A stretch of DNA of 9,017 nt, taken from contig JAICHC010000073.1 of assembly GCA_025922795.1 (NCBI GenBank), forward strand, positions 1 to 9,017, given 5' to 3'. This stretch comes from Candidatus Binatia bacterium (GTDB taxonomy: Bacteria; Desulfobacterota_B; Binatia; UBA9968). The notes below the pieces were generated by a model. It was not told the DNA's origin. It was given only the letters and a program-made list of their open reading frames with translations, and did not search any database. Positions 1 through 6,888 of the stretch are shown in pieces. The stretch's first letter is position 1; each line of letters opens with the position of its first letter. Position numbers and translations under genes: made by a program.

Positions 1-95
1 ACTCCACTACCCCAGTTCCAATGAGGAGCACACCTTTCGACGAAGCTCAGGGCAATCGGCATCAGCATGTGAGTCTTTTTTTTGCAGCCTGCCAG
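1..95. other. Non-coding left edge with imperfect palindrome
   Basis: This is the stretch downstream of the permease stop codon. It contains a 20-base imperfect palindrome-like element at 33-52 (CCTTTCGACGAAGCTCAGGG) and a run of eight T at 76-83 on the plus strand. A short minus-strand frame from an ATG at 66-68 stays open to the window edge, but it is only about 22 codons long, runs through the palindromic element and looks like no protein I know. I therefore leave it unannotated. No convincing hairpin followed by U-tract is present for either strand. Confidence 0.4.
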
Positions 96-1268
96 TTAGT
101 GCTCGGCTGCCCAGCACCGCATCCGTGGCAAAATTACCTCTTCGAGAAAAATCTTGATGCATGCAGCTATTGGAATCGCGAACAGCAAGCCCATTATCCC
201 TCCCAATGCGCCGCCAATGATGACGACCACAAGAACCGTAGCCGCGTTCAAATTGGTCTGGCCGCTCTGGATCCAGGGGGTTAGCAACCAACCTTCCAAT
301 AGCTGCACTCCAATATAGACCGCGCTTGGCCACAACGCGATCGATAAAAAATTCGCGGTTTGGGCGGCGCCGGATGTCAGCGTGTCGGCGTATTTGAGGA
401 GGATAACGATGGGCCAGCTTACAACCGACAAGTAAGGGACGATATTCAAGAGCCCGGTCAACATTCCAAGAAAAAACCAGTAAGGCACAGCCGTGAAATA
501 CCAACCGATCGAAAGAAAAACGCCCATGATGATCGCGATGATCAGTCTGCCGCGGAAGAACTGGCCAATGGCTTTGTCCATGCGGGAGAGAATCTCCACG
601 ATCCGTTCTTTTCGGTTCTCCGGCAGGTATTTCGACATGCTCTGGAGGGCGCGGTTAAAGCTCCACGAAAAAAAGAAGAAGTATACGAGAATCAGCGCTG
701 CCGATAGGAGCAGGTAAGAGGTCGTGCTGAAGACCGTGGTCACGATACCCACCGCTTGCCCCGTGGTTTGGAATACCTGGCCCAGAATCTGCTGAGGGTC
801 GAGCTGAAGTTGGCGGAGCGATCGTTCGAGTTGGTTCAAGAGATTACCTGGATGAATGTCGTAAGCGGCGGCCAGGGTGCGCAAGTACTCGGGCAGTCGG
901 CGCGCCAGATCGGTCACCTGGCCCAACAAAAGAGGTCCGAGCCAGGATAGCAGACCGGCAAAGCTGAAGACAAAGATGGCCAAGAGGAGTGCGGCAGTGA
1001 GGGGTCGCGGCCAGCGCCATTGCTCCTCCAAGAAAGTTACTACCGGATTAAAAACATGGGCTAGAACAAGCGCGATCAATAACGGCATGAAAATTTCACG
1101 GAGCCCGTACAGCAGCCAAAGGGTTGCCGCGATGAAAATCAAGAGAATAAGGTCTCGCGCCGCAGCGATCTGCCAAAGATGTTTGCTGCCAACGTCATCA
1201 GCGCGCGGCCGTCTCAATTGCGTCGCCAATGCTTCCGTCTTTTCTGGTTTTTGGATTTCGCTCTTCAT
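96..1268 (-). CDS. AI-2E family (PerM/TqsA-type) transporter
   Basis: This is an integral inner-membrane protein of 390 residues, a usual length for the AI-2E transporter/PerM family. Members export or exchange small molecules: autoinducer-2 in TqsA, Na+/H+ exchange in some relatives, unknown in most. A polar N-terminus of about 35 residues is followed by hydrophobic segments at roughly 39-56, 58-80, 90-113, 180-202, 243-262, 265-290, 309-331 and 343-373. The soluble stretch at about 115-178 between the third and fourth segments is characteristic of the family. Recognisable motifs are GLLNIVPYL near 272-280 and the C-terminal ALGGIMGLLFAIP near 354-366. The start is ATG, with a GAGG at a somewhat long distance upstream. 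It follows the HtrA gene by 47 bp in the same direction with no terminator visible, so the two are probably co-transcribed. The family call is firm. The substrate cannot be inferred. Confidence 0.93.
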   Translation of the reverse strand: MKSEIQKPEKTEALATQLRRPRADDVGSKHLWQIAAARDLILLIFIAATLWLLYGLREIFMPLLIALVLAHVFNPVVTFLEEQWRWPRPLTAALLLAIFVFSFAGLLSWLGPLLLGQVTDLARRLPEYLRTLAAAYDIHPGNLLNQLERSLRQLQLDPQQILGQVFQTTGQAVGIVTTVFSTTSYLLLSAALILVYFFFFSWSFNRALQSMSKYLPENRKERIVEILSRMDKAIGQFFRGRLIIAIIMGVFLSIGWYFTAVPYWFFLGMLTGLLNIVPYLSVVSWPIVILLKYADTLTSGAAQTANFLSIALWPSAVYIGVQLLEGWLLTPWIQSGQTNLNAATVLVVVIIGGALGGIMGLLFAIPIAACIKIFLEEVILPRMRCWAAEH

Positions 1269-1315
1269 CTGCCAGCGCCTCGCTCACTGTCACGAAAGCG
1301 GTCCTCTTTTAGGCT

Positions 1316-2584
1316 TTACGATCTCCTCTCCGGCTGATATTCGCCGAGCTTGGCGCTCAGTTGTTGCTCTTTGCCATCCCGAATAACCGTGAGCTTCACT
1401 TCAGTGCCGGGCTGGGTGCCGGCTACCCGATTGCGCAGGCTATTACCATCTTGGACAGGTTCGCCGTTGAATGCCGTGATCACGTCTCCTTGACGGAGTC
1501 CCGCTTGCGCCGCGGCGCTGTTTGGACTTACCGAGTTGACAATGATGCCCTTCGCCTCTGAAAGCTTCAAGCTCGCGGCGATTTCCGGTGTCACCGGCTG
1601 GATTCCGATTCCGAGCGCGCCGCGCTGTACTTTGCCGGTCTTGATCAACTGCTCCGTGACATTGTTCACCATATTGGCCGGGATGGCGAAACCGATGCCG
1701 ATGTTAGTGCCGGTGGGCGAGAGGATCTGCGAGTTAATACCGACGAGCTGTCCGGTCGTGTTAACCAGCGCGCCGCCTGAATTGCCCTGGTTTATTGGCG
1801 CGTCGGTTTGGAGAAAATCTTCAAAGCTGCCGTCGCTCAAGCCGGTTGACCGGCCTTTGGCACTGACGATCCCCGCTGTAACGGTTTGCCCGATGCCGAG
1901 CGGGTTCCCGACGGCGAGAACGACATCGCCCACCCGCGCCTTGTCGGAGTCGGCGAGCGCAAGCACGGGCAGCTTATCGGCGGCGATCTTTATCACCGCT
2001 AGATCGCTGGGCGGATCCGAGCCGACGACTTTTGCGTGGAAGACCCGATGGTCAGGCGTCTCGATTTTGATCGCCTCGGCGCCGTCGATTACGTGATGAT
2101 TGGTCACAATGTAGCCGTCGGGCTTGACGATGACGCCGGATCCCAAACCTATCTGGGACCGTGGTGACCCCCGCTGTGCTCCCTCGAACAGGCCGCCAAA
2201 GAAGTCACGAAAGAGCGGATCATTGAAGAAAGGATGCTGGCGCGGCGCACGCACGCGCTTTTCGGCGCGGATCGTGACGACCGCCGGAGCCACGTTGGCG
2301 ACGACCTCGGCATAGGAGCTCCGCGGCATGGCAACGCTCTCATTAGCAGGGGCTTTTGCCGCAGGCTCAGATAGCGATGGAGCTTTTTCAGTTCTCTCCG
2401 GCTCCGGCTTTTGGCAGGCAGCCAGGAAAATAAGCAGACTCACAAACAGCAAATATTTGCATCGGCCTGCCGCCGTCCTGACAGGCGCGAGACTGACGAG
2501 TCGTTCGACGGTCCACGCAGTGCGGGCGGAGTAACCGGTTATTGAGCTGACCGATTTGCAACAAATGTGAAGAATTGGCTCCAT
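1316..2584 (-). CDS. htrA: HtrA/Deg-family serine protease, lipoprotein-like, single PDZ
   Basis: This is an envelope quality-control protease that degrades or clips misfolded periplasmic proteins. Counting from the ATG at 2584 (422 residues), the chymotrypsin-like domain shows a complete catalytic triad: His164 in TNHHVI, Asp194 in SDLAVIK and Ser269 in QGNSGGAL. A DegP/DegQ-style flexible loop (HPFFNDPLFRDFFGG) lies near 117-131. One PDZ domain follows at about 322-415; DegP has two. A hydrophobic stretch ending in LAAC places a lipobox cysteine at residue 57, so the protein may be a lipid-anchored periplasmic protease. I prefer ATG 2584 because AGGTG lies 4 bases upstream. A TTG at 2627-2629 would add 15 residues. 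Either start leaves an unusually long segment before the lipobox, so the true N-terminus is uncertain. It lies downstream of the M50 protease and upstream of the permease. Confidence 0.93.
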   Translation of the reverse strand: MEPILHICCKSVSSITGYSARTAWTVERLVSLAPVRTAAGRCKYLLFVSLLIFLAACQKPEPERTEKAPSLSEPAAKAPANESVAMPRSSYAEVVANVAPAVVTIRAEKRVRAPRQHPFFNDPLFRDFFGGLFEGAQRGSPRSQIGLGSGVIVKPDGYIVTNHHVIDGAEAIKIETPDHRVFHAKVVGSDPPSDLAVIKIAADKLPVLALADSDKARVGDVVLAVGNPLGIGQTVTAGIVSAKGRSTGLSDGSFEDFLQTDAPINQGNSGGALVNTTGQLVGINSQILSPTGTNIGIGFAIPANMVNNVTEQLIKTGKVQRGALGIGIQPVTPEIAASLKLSEAKGIIVNSVSPNSAAAQAGLRQGDVITAFNGEPVQDGNSLRNRVAGTQPGTEVKLTVIRDGKEQQLSAKLGEYQPERRS

Positions 2585-2588
2585 GTCG

Positions 2589-2593
2589 CACCT
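2589..2593 (-). promoter_or_regulatory. Ribosome binding site deciding the HtrA start
   Basis: On the minus strand AGGTG ends four bases before the ATG at 2582-2584. The alternative in-frame TTG at 2627-2629 has no comparable purine-rich site. This is why the shorter protein was annotated. Confidence 0.5.
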
Positions 2594-2682
2594 ATCCCAG
2601 GTAAAAAGTTCTATTTCAGTCAAAAGCAAACAATATACCCCTAAAGATGGAACGGTGGATATTTGGCAAAACTCGATTTCAA

Positions 2683-2695
2683 AGGGATTCTCCCT
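2683..2695. repeat. Short inverted repeat in the HtrA leader
   Basis: AGGGA at 2683-2687 and TCCCT at 2691-2695 form a perfect 5-bp inverted repeat around TTC. It falls just downstream of the proposed -10 box, about where transcription would start. It could be an operator half-site pair or a small 5'-end hairpin. Five base pairs can also occur by chance. Confidence 0.25.
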
Positions 2696-2700
2696 GAGAC

Positions 2701-2729
2701 ATTCAACGTAGAGGGAATTTTCTTGTCAA
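2701..2729 (-). promoter_or_regulatory. Sigma70-like promoter candidate for htrA-permease
   Basis: Read on the minus strand, a consensus -35 hexamer TTGACA (2724-2729) is followed after exactly 17 bases by TTGAAT (2701-2706), which matches four of six -10 positions. Transcription would begin near 2694, giving a leader of about 110 bases before the HtrA ATG. The site lies after the M50 reading frame, so it could give HtrA and the permease their own promoter. No sigma-E-like pair was found at suitable spacing. Confidence 0.4.
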
Positions 2730-2761
2730 CCTTGAAGACTCGGTCATAACGTTTCCCACCT

Positions 2762-3976
2762 TTAGGACAGGGAGGCTCGGCTCAATCGCCGCTGCTGGTG
2801 AATGGCAAGATGTTCTCTTTCAAAACCTGCATTCACTTGGCCAGAGCCCACTTGATCTCCAGAAACCTCAGCAAGCCTGTTTGAGTGATCATGCCCATCA
2901 TCTGATCCCCACGCATGACCAGAAGCCGAGCGATGTTCTCTTGTGACATTTTTCCTCAAAGCTTCTATCAAAGGGGTTTCCGGGGAAATCGTCATCGCTC
3001 GGTTAACCGGTGCCATCACCTGCTCGACCTTCTTTTCAGTCTGCTCTTCTTCCGAGAAGTCCTTCACGTTGGCAAGAGAGATCATGCCCGACACCTTTCC
3101 GTCGGTCGTTACCGGAAACCCGCGATAACCGTAGCGCAGGAAATAATCGGCGATGAGTTGCTTGAGGGATAGGTCCGGTGGGGCGGTCACGACATCCCGA
3201 ATCATGACATCCTCCACCCTGGCGCCTTCCAAAGATTTCGTCATCATCAACTCCTTATAACCTGCTTCGGCCATTCCCCGGAGAAACATGCCGATGAAAA
3301 TGAGCCATAGACCGCCGACCAGCGCGCTGGAAAAGATCTGGACGCCGCCGAGAATCATGAGCACGACGGCAAATCCCTTGCCGATGTCGGAGGCCAGCCG
3401 GGTCGCTTTGATCATGGAACCGGTTTTCCACCACCAGAAGGCGCGAAAGACTCGGCCGCCGTCCAACGGGAAGCCTGGAATGAGATTGAATATACCGACA
3501 GCAATGTTAATCCAGACGAGATAGCCGAACATCTCCACAATGATCGAAGACTGGTCGCCTCGGAGCGCGCTTTGAATCAGCCAAAATAGCAATGCCAGAG
3601 CGAAGCTGGTGAGCGGCCCCACGATTGCGATCTTGAATTCCGTTTTGGGATCGCCGGCTTCTTCAGAAAGCCGCGCCATGCCGCCAAAAATGAACAGAGT
3701 AATCTCAGAGATTTTTATCCCGGAGCGAATTGCCATGAATGAATGAGACAGCTCATGAGCGATCACCGAAATAAAAAACAGCAGGGCAGCCAAAAATCCC
3801 GCCAGCCAATAAGTCTGGGCCGTCTGGTCGGGGTAGACCATCGGAAAATACCCGGCCGAGAGACTCCAGAGCAGGAGGCCAAAGACAATGAACCAGGAGT
3901 AATCGAGAATGATCTGAATGCCTCCTATCTTCATGAGCTTCAGTCCCGGTTTCTTTTCAGCTACGGCATCCGTCAT
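2762..3976 (-). CDS. Site-2-protease-like M50B metalloprotease with CBS domains, apparent frameshift
   Basis: This is a polytopic intramembrane zinc metalloprotease; relatives cut membrane-bound substrates in regulated intramembrane proteolysis. The zinc motif HELSH is at residues 74-78 in a hydrophobic segment, and the second motif NLIPGFPLDGG is at 164-174 with Asp172 as the expected third ligand. Membrane segments lie near 24-42, 56-80, 118-136, 150-170 and 203-232. A cytosolic CBS domain begins near 253 (VEDVMIRDVVTAPPD), with a second near 319. After Lys342 the literal frame turns into low-complexity, His/Ser-rich sequence. Removing one base from the five-base run at 2949-2953 gives MSQENIARLLVMRGDQMMG and a normal CBS end, stopping at 2833-2835 (380 residues), a usual length for the family. 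The start is ATG with GAGGT four bases upstream. The catalytic part is intact. Whether the shift is real or a sequence error cannot be decided here. Confidence 0.9.
   Translation of the reverse strand: MTDAVAEKKPGLKLMKIGGIQIILDYSWFIVFGLLLWSLSAGYFPMVYPDQTAQTYWLAGFLAALLFFISVIAHELSHSFMAIRSGIKISEITLFIFGGMARLSEEAGDPKTEFKIAIVGPLTSFALALLFWLIQSALRGDQSSIIVEMFGYLVWINIAVGIFNLIPGFPLDGGRVFRAFWWWKTGSMIKATRLASDIGKGFAVVLMILGGVQIFSSALVGGLWLIFIGMFLRGMAEAGYKELMMTKSLEGARVEDVMIRDVVTAPPDLSLKQLIADYFLRYGYRGFPVTTDGKVSGMISLANVKDFSEEEQTEKKVEQVMAPVNRAMTISPETPLIEALRKNVTREHRSASGHAWGSDDGHDHSNRLAEVSGDQVGSGQVNAGFEREHLAIHQQRRLSRASLS
2949..2953 (-). other. Frameshift site: A5 run in the M50 protease gene
   Basis: On the coding strand the sequence is GGAAAAATGTC. 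With five A the frame continues into non-homologous sequence for 62 codons to 2762. With four A it reads on as a well-formed CBS domain of 38 further codons, ending ...EIKWALAK at a TGA at 2833-2835. The restored residues (for example ENIARLLVMRGDQMMGMIT) are the expected CBS pattern, so this is an indel relative to the ancestral gene or an assembly error. Confidence 0.85.
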
Positions 3977-3990
3977 AAAGACCTCGTGTG

Positions 3991-4030
3991 ATTTTGGATT
4001 TTGGATTTCCGATTTTCGATTTCGAAATCC
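3991..4030. repeat. Tandem 7-bp repeat array (ATTTTGG type)
   Basis: Consecutive units on the plus strand are ATTTTGG (3991-3997), ATTTTGG (3998-4004), ATTTCCG (4005-4011), ATTTTCG (4012-4018), ATTTCG (4019-4024) and AAATCC (4025-4030). The end of the array contains a perfect 12-bp palindrome, GATTTCGAAATC, at 4018-4029. It sits only 14 bases upstream of the M50 protease start codon, so it lies in that gene's leader or promoter region. Its AT-rich composition contrasts with the surrounding GC-rich genes. Confidence 0.75.
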
Positions 4031-4044
4031 TAACGTCTGCGTTC

Positions 4045-4103
4045 CGACCTCTGACTTCCGGCCTCTGATCCTGACTTCTGATCTCTGGTTTCTGACTTCT
4101 GCC
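4045..4103. repeat. Degenerate ~20-bp tandem repeat (CTGACTTC type)
   Basis: The octamer CTGACTTC occurs at 4051-4058, 4071-4078 and 4092-4099, a spacing of 20 and 21 bases. Between the copies lie related CTCTGATC (4063-4070) and CTCTGGTT (4083-4090) blocks. The array is a pyrimidine-rich, low-complexity tract on the plus strand (CAGAAGTCAG-like on the minus). It lies between the SDR stop codon and the 7-bp array. Such arrays are common between genes in environmental bacterial genomes, and their function is unknown. Confidence 0.7.
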
Positions 4104-4117
4104 TGTTCTGTGCCCGT

Positions 4118-5149
4118 CTATCGCGGCCTATGAGTAATCGCAGAAGGGAGCGGCTCTTCTCGCGAATTTCTCCAGGTGCCGACGAGCGCGCCTGCTAGGG
4201 TCAGGCCGGCCAACGCGAGCCACTTCCGATTCCTGCTCATCCACATCTGAACACTGCAGTCCTTAGAGCGCGCATCGAAACTGCCATGCGCGCCGTGATC
4301 GCCGGGAAGAGGCGCCCATAGATTGTCGCGACGGTCGGGCTCGACCGGCTCGTCGGTTTGCTGAGAGTTATAACCGTTGCGGGCGAGATACCAATCGGCA
4401 AAACGCGGCGCGATCTTGTTGCCTACGATGGCCTTGACAGTGGGCCATCCGACATAGACCTGCGATCGCTCTTGGTGGGCAACCCAGTAAATGGCGTCTG
4501 CGGCCACCTCCGGCTGAAAGATCGGCGGCACAGGCTGCGGTTTTCGTGGAAGACGGCTTTTAACCCAGGAAAATTGCGGCGTGTTCAGGGCCGGCATGTG
4601 CAACTCGATAACCTTCACCTTACGGCCGTCGTGAAGCAGCTCGCAGCGCAGCGCGTCGGTGAATCCCTGGATCGCGTGCTTGGCTCCACAGTAAGCCGCT
4701 TGCAAGGGAATGCCGCGATAGGCGAGGGCGGAGCCCACTTGCACAATCACTCCGTGGTCGCGCGGCAGCATGCGTTTAAGCGCGGACAGCGTCCCGTAGA
4801 CATAGCCCAAATAACTGACTTCCGTGACGCGCTTGAATTCCTCGGGAAGCATTTCTTTGATCGGCGAGAAAACCGAGACCATCGCGTTGTTAATCCAGAC
4901 GTCGATTGCGCCAAACCGCTCTTCGACGGCCGCCGCCGCCGCTTCGATTTGCTCAGGCTGCGCAACATCCGCCGGTAGGACGAGAGCCTGACCGCCGGCG
5001 TTCTCTACATCCCGGCGTGCTCCCTCAAGCCCGTCGCGCCCGCGCGCAACCAATCCCATGTTGGCGCCACGTTGGGCAAATGCGCGCGCCGTCGCTCGCC
5101 CAACGCCCGCCGATGCTCCGGTTATGACGACGACTTCAGGTTTATTCAT
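4118..5149 (-). CDS. SDR-family oxidoreductase with C-terminal membrane segment
   Basis: This is an NAD(P)-dependent short-chain dehydrogenase/reductase of 343 residues; the classical SDR core is about 250. The cofactor-binding motif TGASAGVG is at 10-17, Asp61 follows the third strand, and NNA is at 87-89. The catalytic residues are Ser140, Tyr153 and Lys157 (YCGAK). From about 265 the protein extends past the Rossmann core through a segment with LWAPLPGDHGAHGSFDARS. It ends with a hydrophobic stretch at about 310-325 (WLALAGLTLAGALVGTW) flanked by basic residues, suggesting a C-terminal inner-membrane anchor. The start is ATG with GAGAGG about 11 bases upstream. It follows the MscS gene by 168 bp, where I see no clear promoter or terminator. 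The substrate is unknown; the family acts on alcohols, ketones, sugars and lipids. Confidence 0.93.
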   Translation of the reverse strand: MNKPEVVVITGASAGVGRATARAFAQRGANMGLVARGRDGLEGARRDVENAGGQALVLPADVAQPEQIEAAAAAVEERFGAIDVWINNAMVSVFSPIKEMLPEEFKRVTEVSYLGYVYGTLSALKRMLPRDHGVIVQVGSALAYRGIPLQAAYCGAKHAIQGFTDALRCELLHDGRKVKVIELHMPALNTPQFSWVKSRLPRKPQPVPPIFQPEVAADAIYWVAHQERSQVYVGWPTVKAIVGNKIAPRFADWYLARNGYNSQQTDEPVEPDRRDNLWAPLPGDHGAHGSFDARSKDCSVQMWMSRNRKWLALAGLTLAGALVGTWRNSREEPLPSAITHRPR

Positions 5150-5317
5150 GGTGGCGTGTACCTCTCAGCTGCAGGAAAGGCATTTGTTACCGACGAGCGC
5201 GCGTGCGAAACGAGTCAACGTAAAGACCACTCACCGCGGCCATAAAGGGTTCAAAGTCCGCAACCCTGCAGCGGCCGACGTTGGTTCACTTGGTCTCCGG
5301 TTCAGGACAGCCTGTTA

Positions 5318-6373
5318 TCACCGTACGTCTTTGCGGTCCTGCTCATCCGCCGTCCTTCGCGCCTCCTGACTCCGTTCTCCTTCGCCATTGCTTAAGAGAT
5401 CATTCCGAATGCGAAGCGGCGGCAGGCCGACGATGTCGAAAGTGGCTGAAGCAACGCCGATGCCCGCTTCATCCAAGGCAAGCAAGATGTCCCGGCTCAT
5501 GGCGTCTTTCACCACGCGTGTCCCGTGCTCTTTAACGATAAAGCGCACGGTCAGCTCCAGCCAGTTATCCGTCAAGCGATAATAAACCTTGGGCTTCATC
5601 TCCGCGGGTTTGACAAAATAGCGCCGCTGCATCTCGCGCAAGGCGTCCTCACTCATACTGGAAATCGGCACGGTGTGACGTGTAGCCACTTCCAGGAGTA
5701 TGTTCTCGGCGCGCCGGCGGTCCGCAGTGTAGGTGATCGGCAGACTCAGCTCTTCCCAGATATAGGGAAAATCGCGCGTATAGTTGTAAACCGGCTGGTC
5801 GAAGATTTTGTCGTTGCTGACCGTGACGATCCGGCCGGTATATTCGCGGCTCTTCACCCACATGGCCGGGTCGGCGCCTTGCACCGGCGGCGGTTGGCCC
5901 ATCTCCATGATCGTGGTCTGAATAAAGCCCAACCCGATCACGTCCCCGCGCACGCCACCCATGGTGATTCGGTCGCCGACATTGAAGTTCTTGCCGCGCA
6001 AGATGACAAAATATCCCGCGACGGCTGTCACCACCTTTTGCAAAGCAAACGCCAGTCCGGCAGTCACTAAACCCAGAGCGGTCGCCAGGCGAGTCGGATC
6101 GTCGAACCAGATGGAAAGTATGCCTAGAAGTAACAACGCCGCCGTTGTGATATGGATCGCCTGCCGTGTCCAAAATGCGATCCGTTCATTACCGCGACCT
6201 CGCAGTACGAAACCCGCTAGCGCGCGAAGCGCGCGAGTCAGGAGAAAAAGAACCAGGATAAAGACGACAGTAAATAAAAGCTTGCTGCCGTTTTCGACAT
6301 TAAAGCCGACGAGCTTAATGCCTAAAAGCTCCACGCTTCGGTTCTCGCCAACCAACCGAATGAAGTCGTTCAC
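5318..6373 (-). CDS. MscS-family mechanosensitive ion channel
   Basis: This is an inner-membrane channel that opens under membrane tension to release solutes on osmotic downshock. It has 351 residues. Hydrophobic segments lie at about 33-56 and 73-91. The pore-lining TM3, rich in Gly and Ala, is at about 96-125 (ALGLVTAGLAFALQKVVTAV), followed directly by the MscS signature continuing into the beta domain (LRGKNFNVGDRI, 125-136). The cytoplasmic alpha/beta vestibule spans about 140-318. Compared with E. coli MscS, an insertion of roughly 25 residues lies near 155-182 (GQPPPVQGADPAMWVKSREY) before the conserved GRIVTVSNDKIFDQPVYNYT. The C-terminal tail (330-351) is charged and probably disordered. 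The start is GTG at 6371-6373, supported by GAGGAG six bases upstream. It is the first of five co-directional minus-strand genes and diverges from the DUF748 gene. Confidence 0.94.
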   Translation of the reverse strand: MNDFIRLVGENRSVELLGIKLVGFNVENGSKLLFTVVFILVLFLLTRALRALAGFVLRGRGNERIAFWTRQAIHITTAALLLLGILSIWFDDPTRLATALGLVTAGLAFALQKVVTAVAGYFVILRGKNFNVGDRITMGGVRGDVIGLGFIQTTIMEMGQPPPVQGADPAMWVKSREYTGRIVTVSNDKIFDQPVYNYTRDFPYIWEELSLPITYTADRRRAENILLEVATRHTVPISSMSEDALREMQRRYFVKPAEMKPKVYYRLTDNWLELTVRFIVKEHGTRVVKDAMSRDILLALDEAGIGVASATFDIVGLPPLRIRNDLLSNGEGERSQEARRTADEQDRKDVR

Positions 6374-6841
6374 GAAAATCTCCTCAGCGCGTTATCAAGG
6401 CTTGGAATCTGGTAACCGTCGATCCTGCTGAAGACAAAAGTTGCACCATGCTAAACGCTGTGGGCTAAGGATTTAGATTGCAACCCTCGACGCTTTGCGC
6501 CCATGTAAGCCGCTTGAACTAAGCAGGTGGCCGCGAATACGAGGAAAATGATCCTGACTGCGGGGATGCACCTGATCGCATACTCCTCAGGCTTTGCGAG
6601 GCGCACCGATTAGGTACGCAAGCAGCATGCCCGTGACTGCCGATCTCTGCCTCTGCCTCTTATGGCGGTGGCGTGGTCGCGGTGAGGTTTGCCGATAACT
6701 TCGGTGTTGTGGAGTGGTAACGCGCTTTGGGTTGGAGCTTCACGCGCGGAGATCTTCGTCCTAAAACTAAAGCACAGTCGGCTTCACTGTTTCGTTTGCG
6801 GGACAGAAATTCGGAAGGTCGTGACTTGCACATGTTGTGGC

Positions 6842-6871
6842 ACTTCACTTGCTTTTACTTCACTTGCTTTT
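6842..6871. repeat. Perfect 15-bp tandem duplication
   Basis: ACTTCACTTGCTTTT occurs twice back to back (6842-6856 and 6857-6871) with no mismatch. It lies 106 bases before the DUF748 start. Exact copies imply a recent duplication or a maintained double site, for example a direct-repeat operator. Position and orientation fit a role in the DUF748 promoter, but nothing proves binding. Confidence 0.8.
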
Positions 6872-6888
6872 TAAGGTTTTGCCGAGCG

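Noticed and set aside
1..68. Minus-strand frame from ATG 66-68 open to the left edge
   Set aside because: It has only about 22 codons, runs through a palindromic intergenic element, and has no ribosome binding site or family resemblance.
76..100. T-run at 76-83 as an intrinsic terminator
   Set aside because: On the plus strand no stable stem precedes the T-run. On the minus strand, the direction of the permease, the run is A rather than U.
360..707. Plus-strand frames across the permease gene and similar frames opposite the other minus-strand genes
   Set aside because: They are antisense to strongly recognisable genes, have charged unstructured translations, and appear to arise from codon bias of the real gene.
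2585..2612. GAACTT just upstream of the HtrA ATG as a sigma-E -35 box
   Set aside because: The matching -10 would fall inside the coding sequence, beyond the start codon.
3991..4103. CRISPR array in the repeat region
   Set aside because: The units are 7 bp and about 20 bp, degenerate and without unique spacers of regular length. No cas genes are nearby.
6451..6606. Minus-strand 51-residue frame with one hydrophobic stretch, GTG start
   Set aside because: There is no ribosome binding site, no recognisable family and a short length in a 604-bp intergenic region. It could equally be chance or a decayed membrane-protein fragment.
6660..6848. Minus-strand 62-residue frame in the divergent intergenic region
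   Set aside because: It is low complexity, rich in Lys, Arg, Ser and Pro, with no signal or domain. It is consistent with a random open frame.
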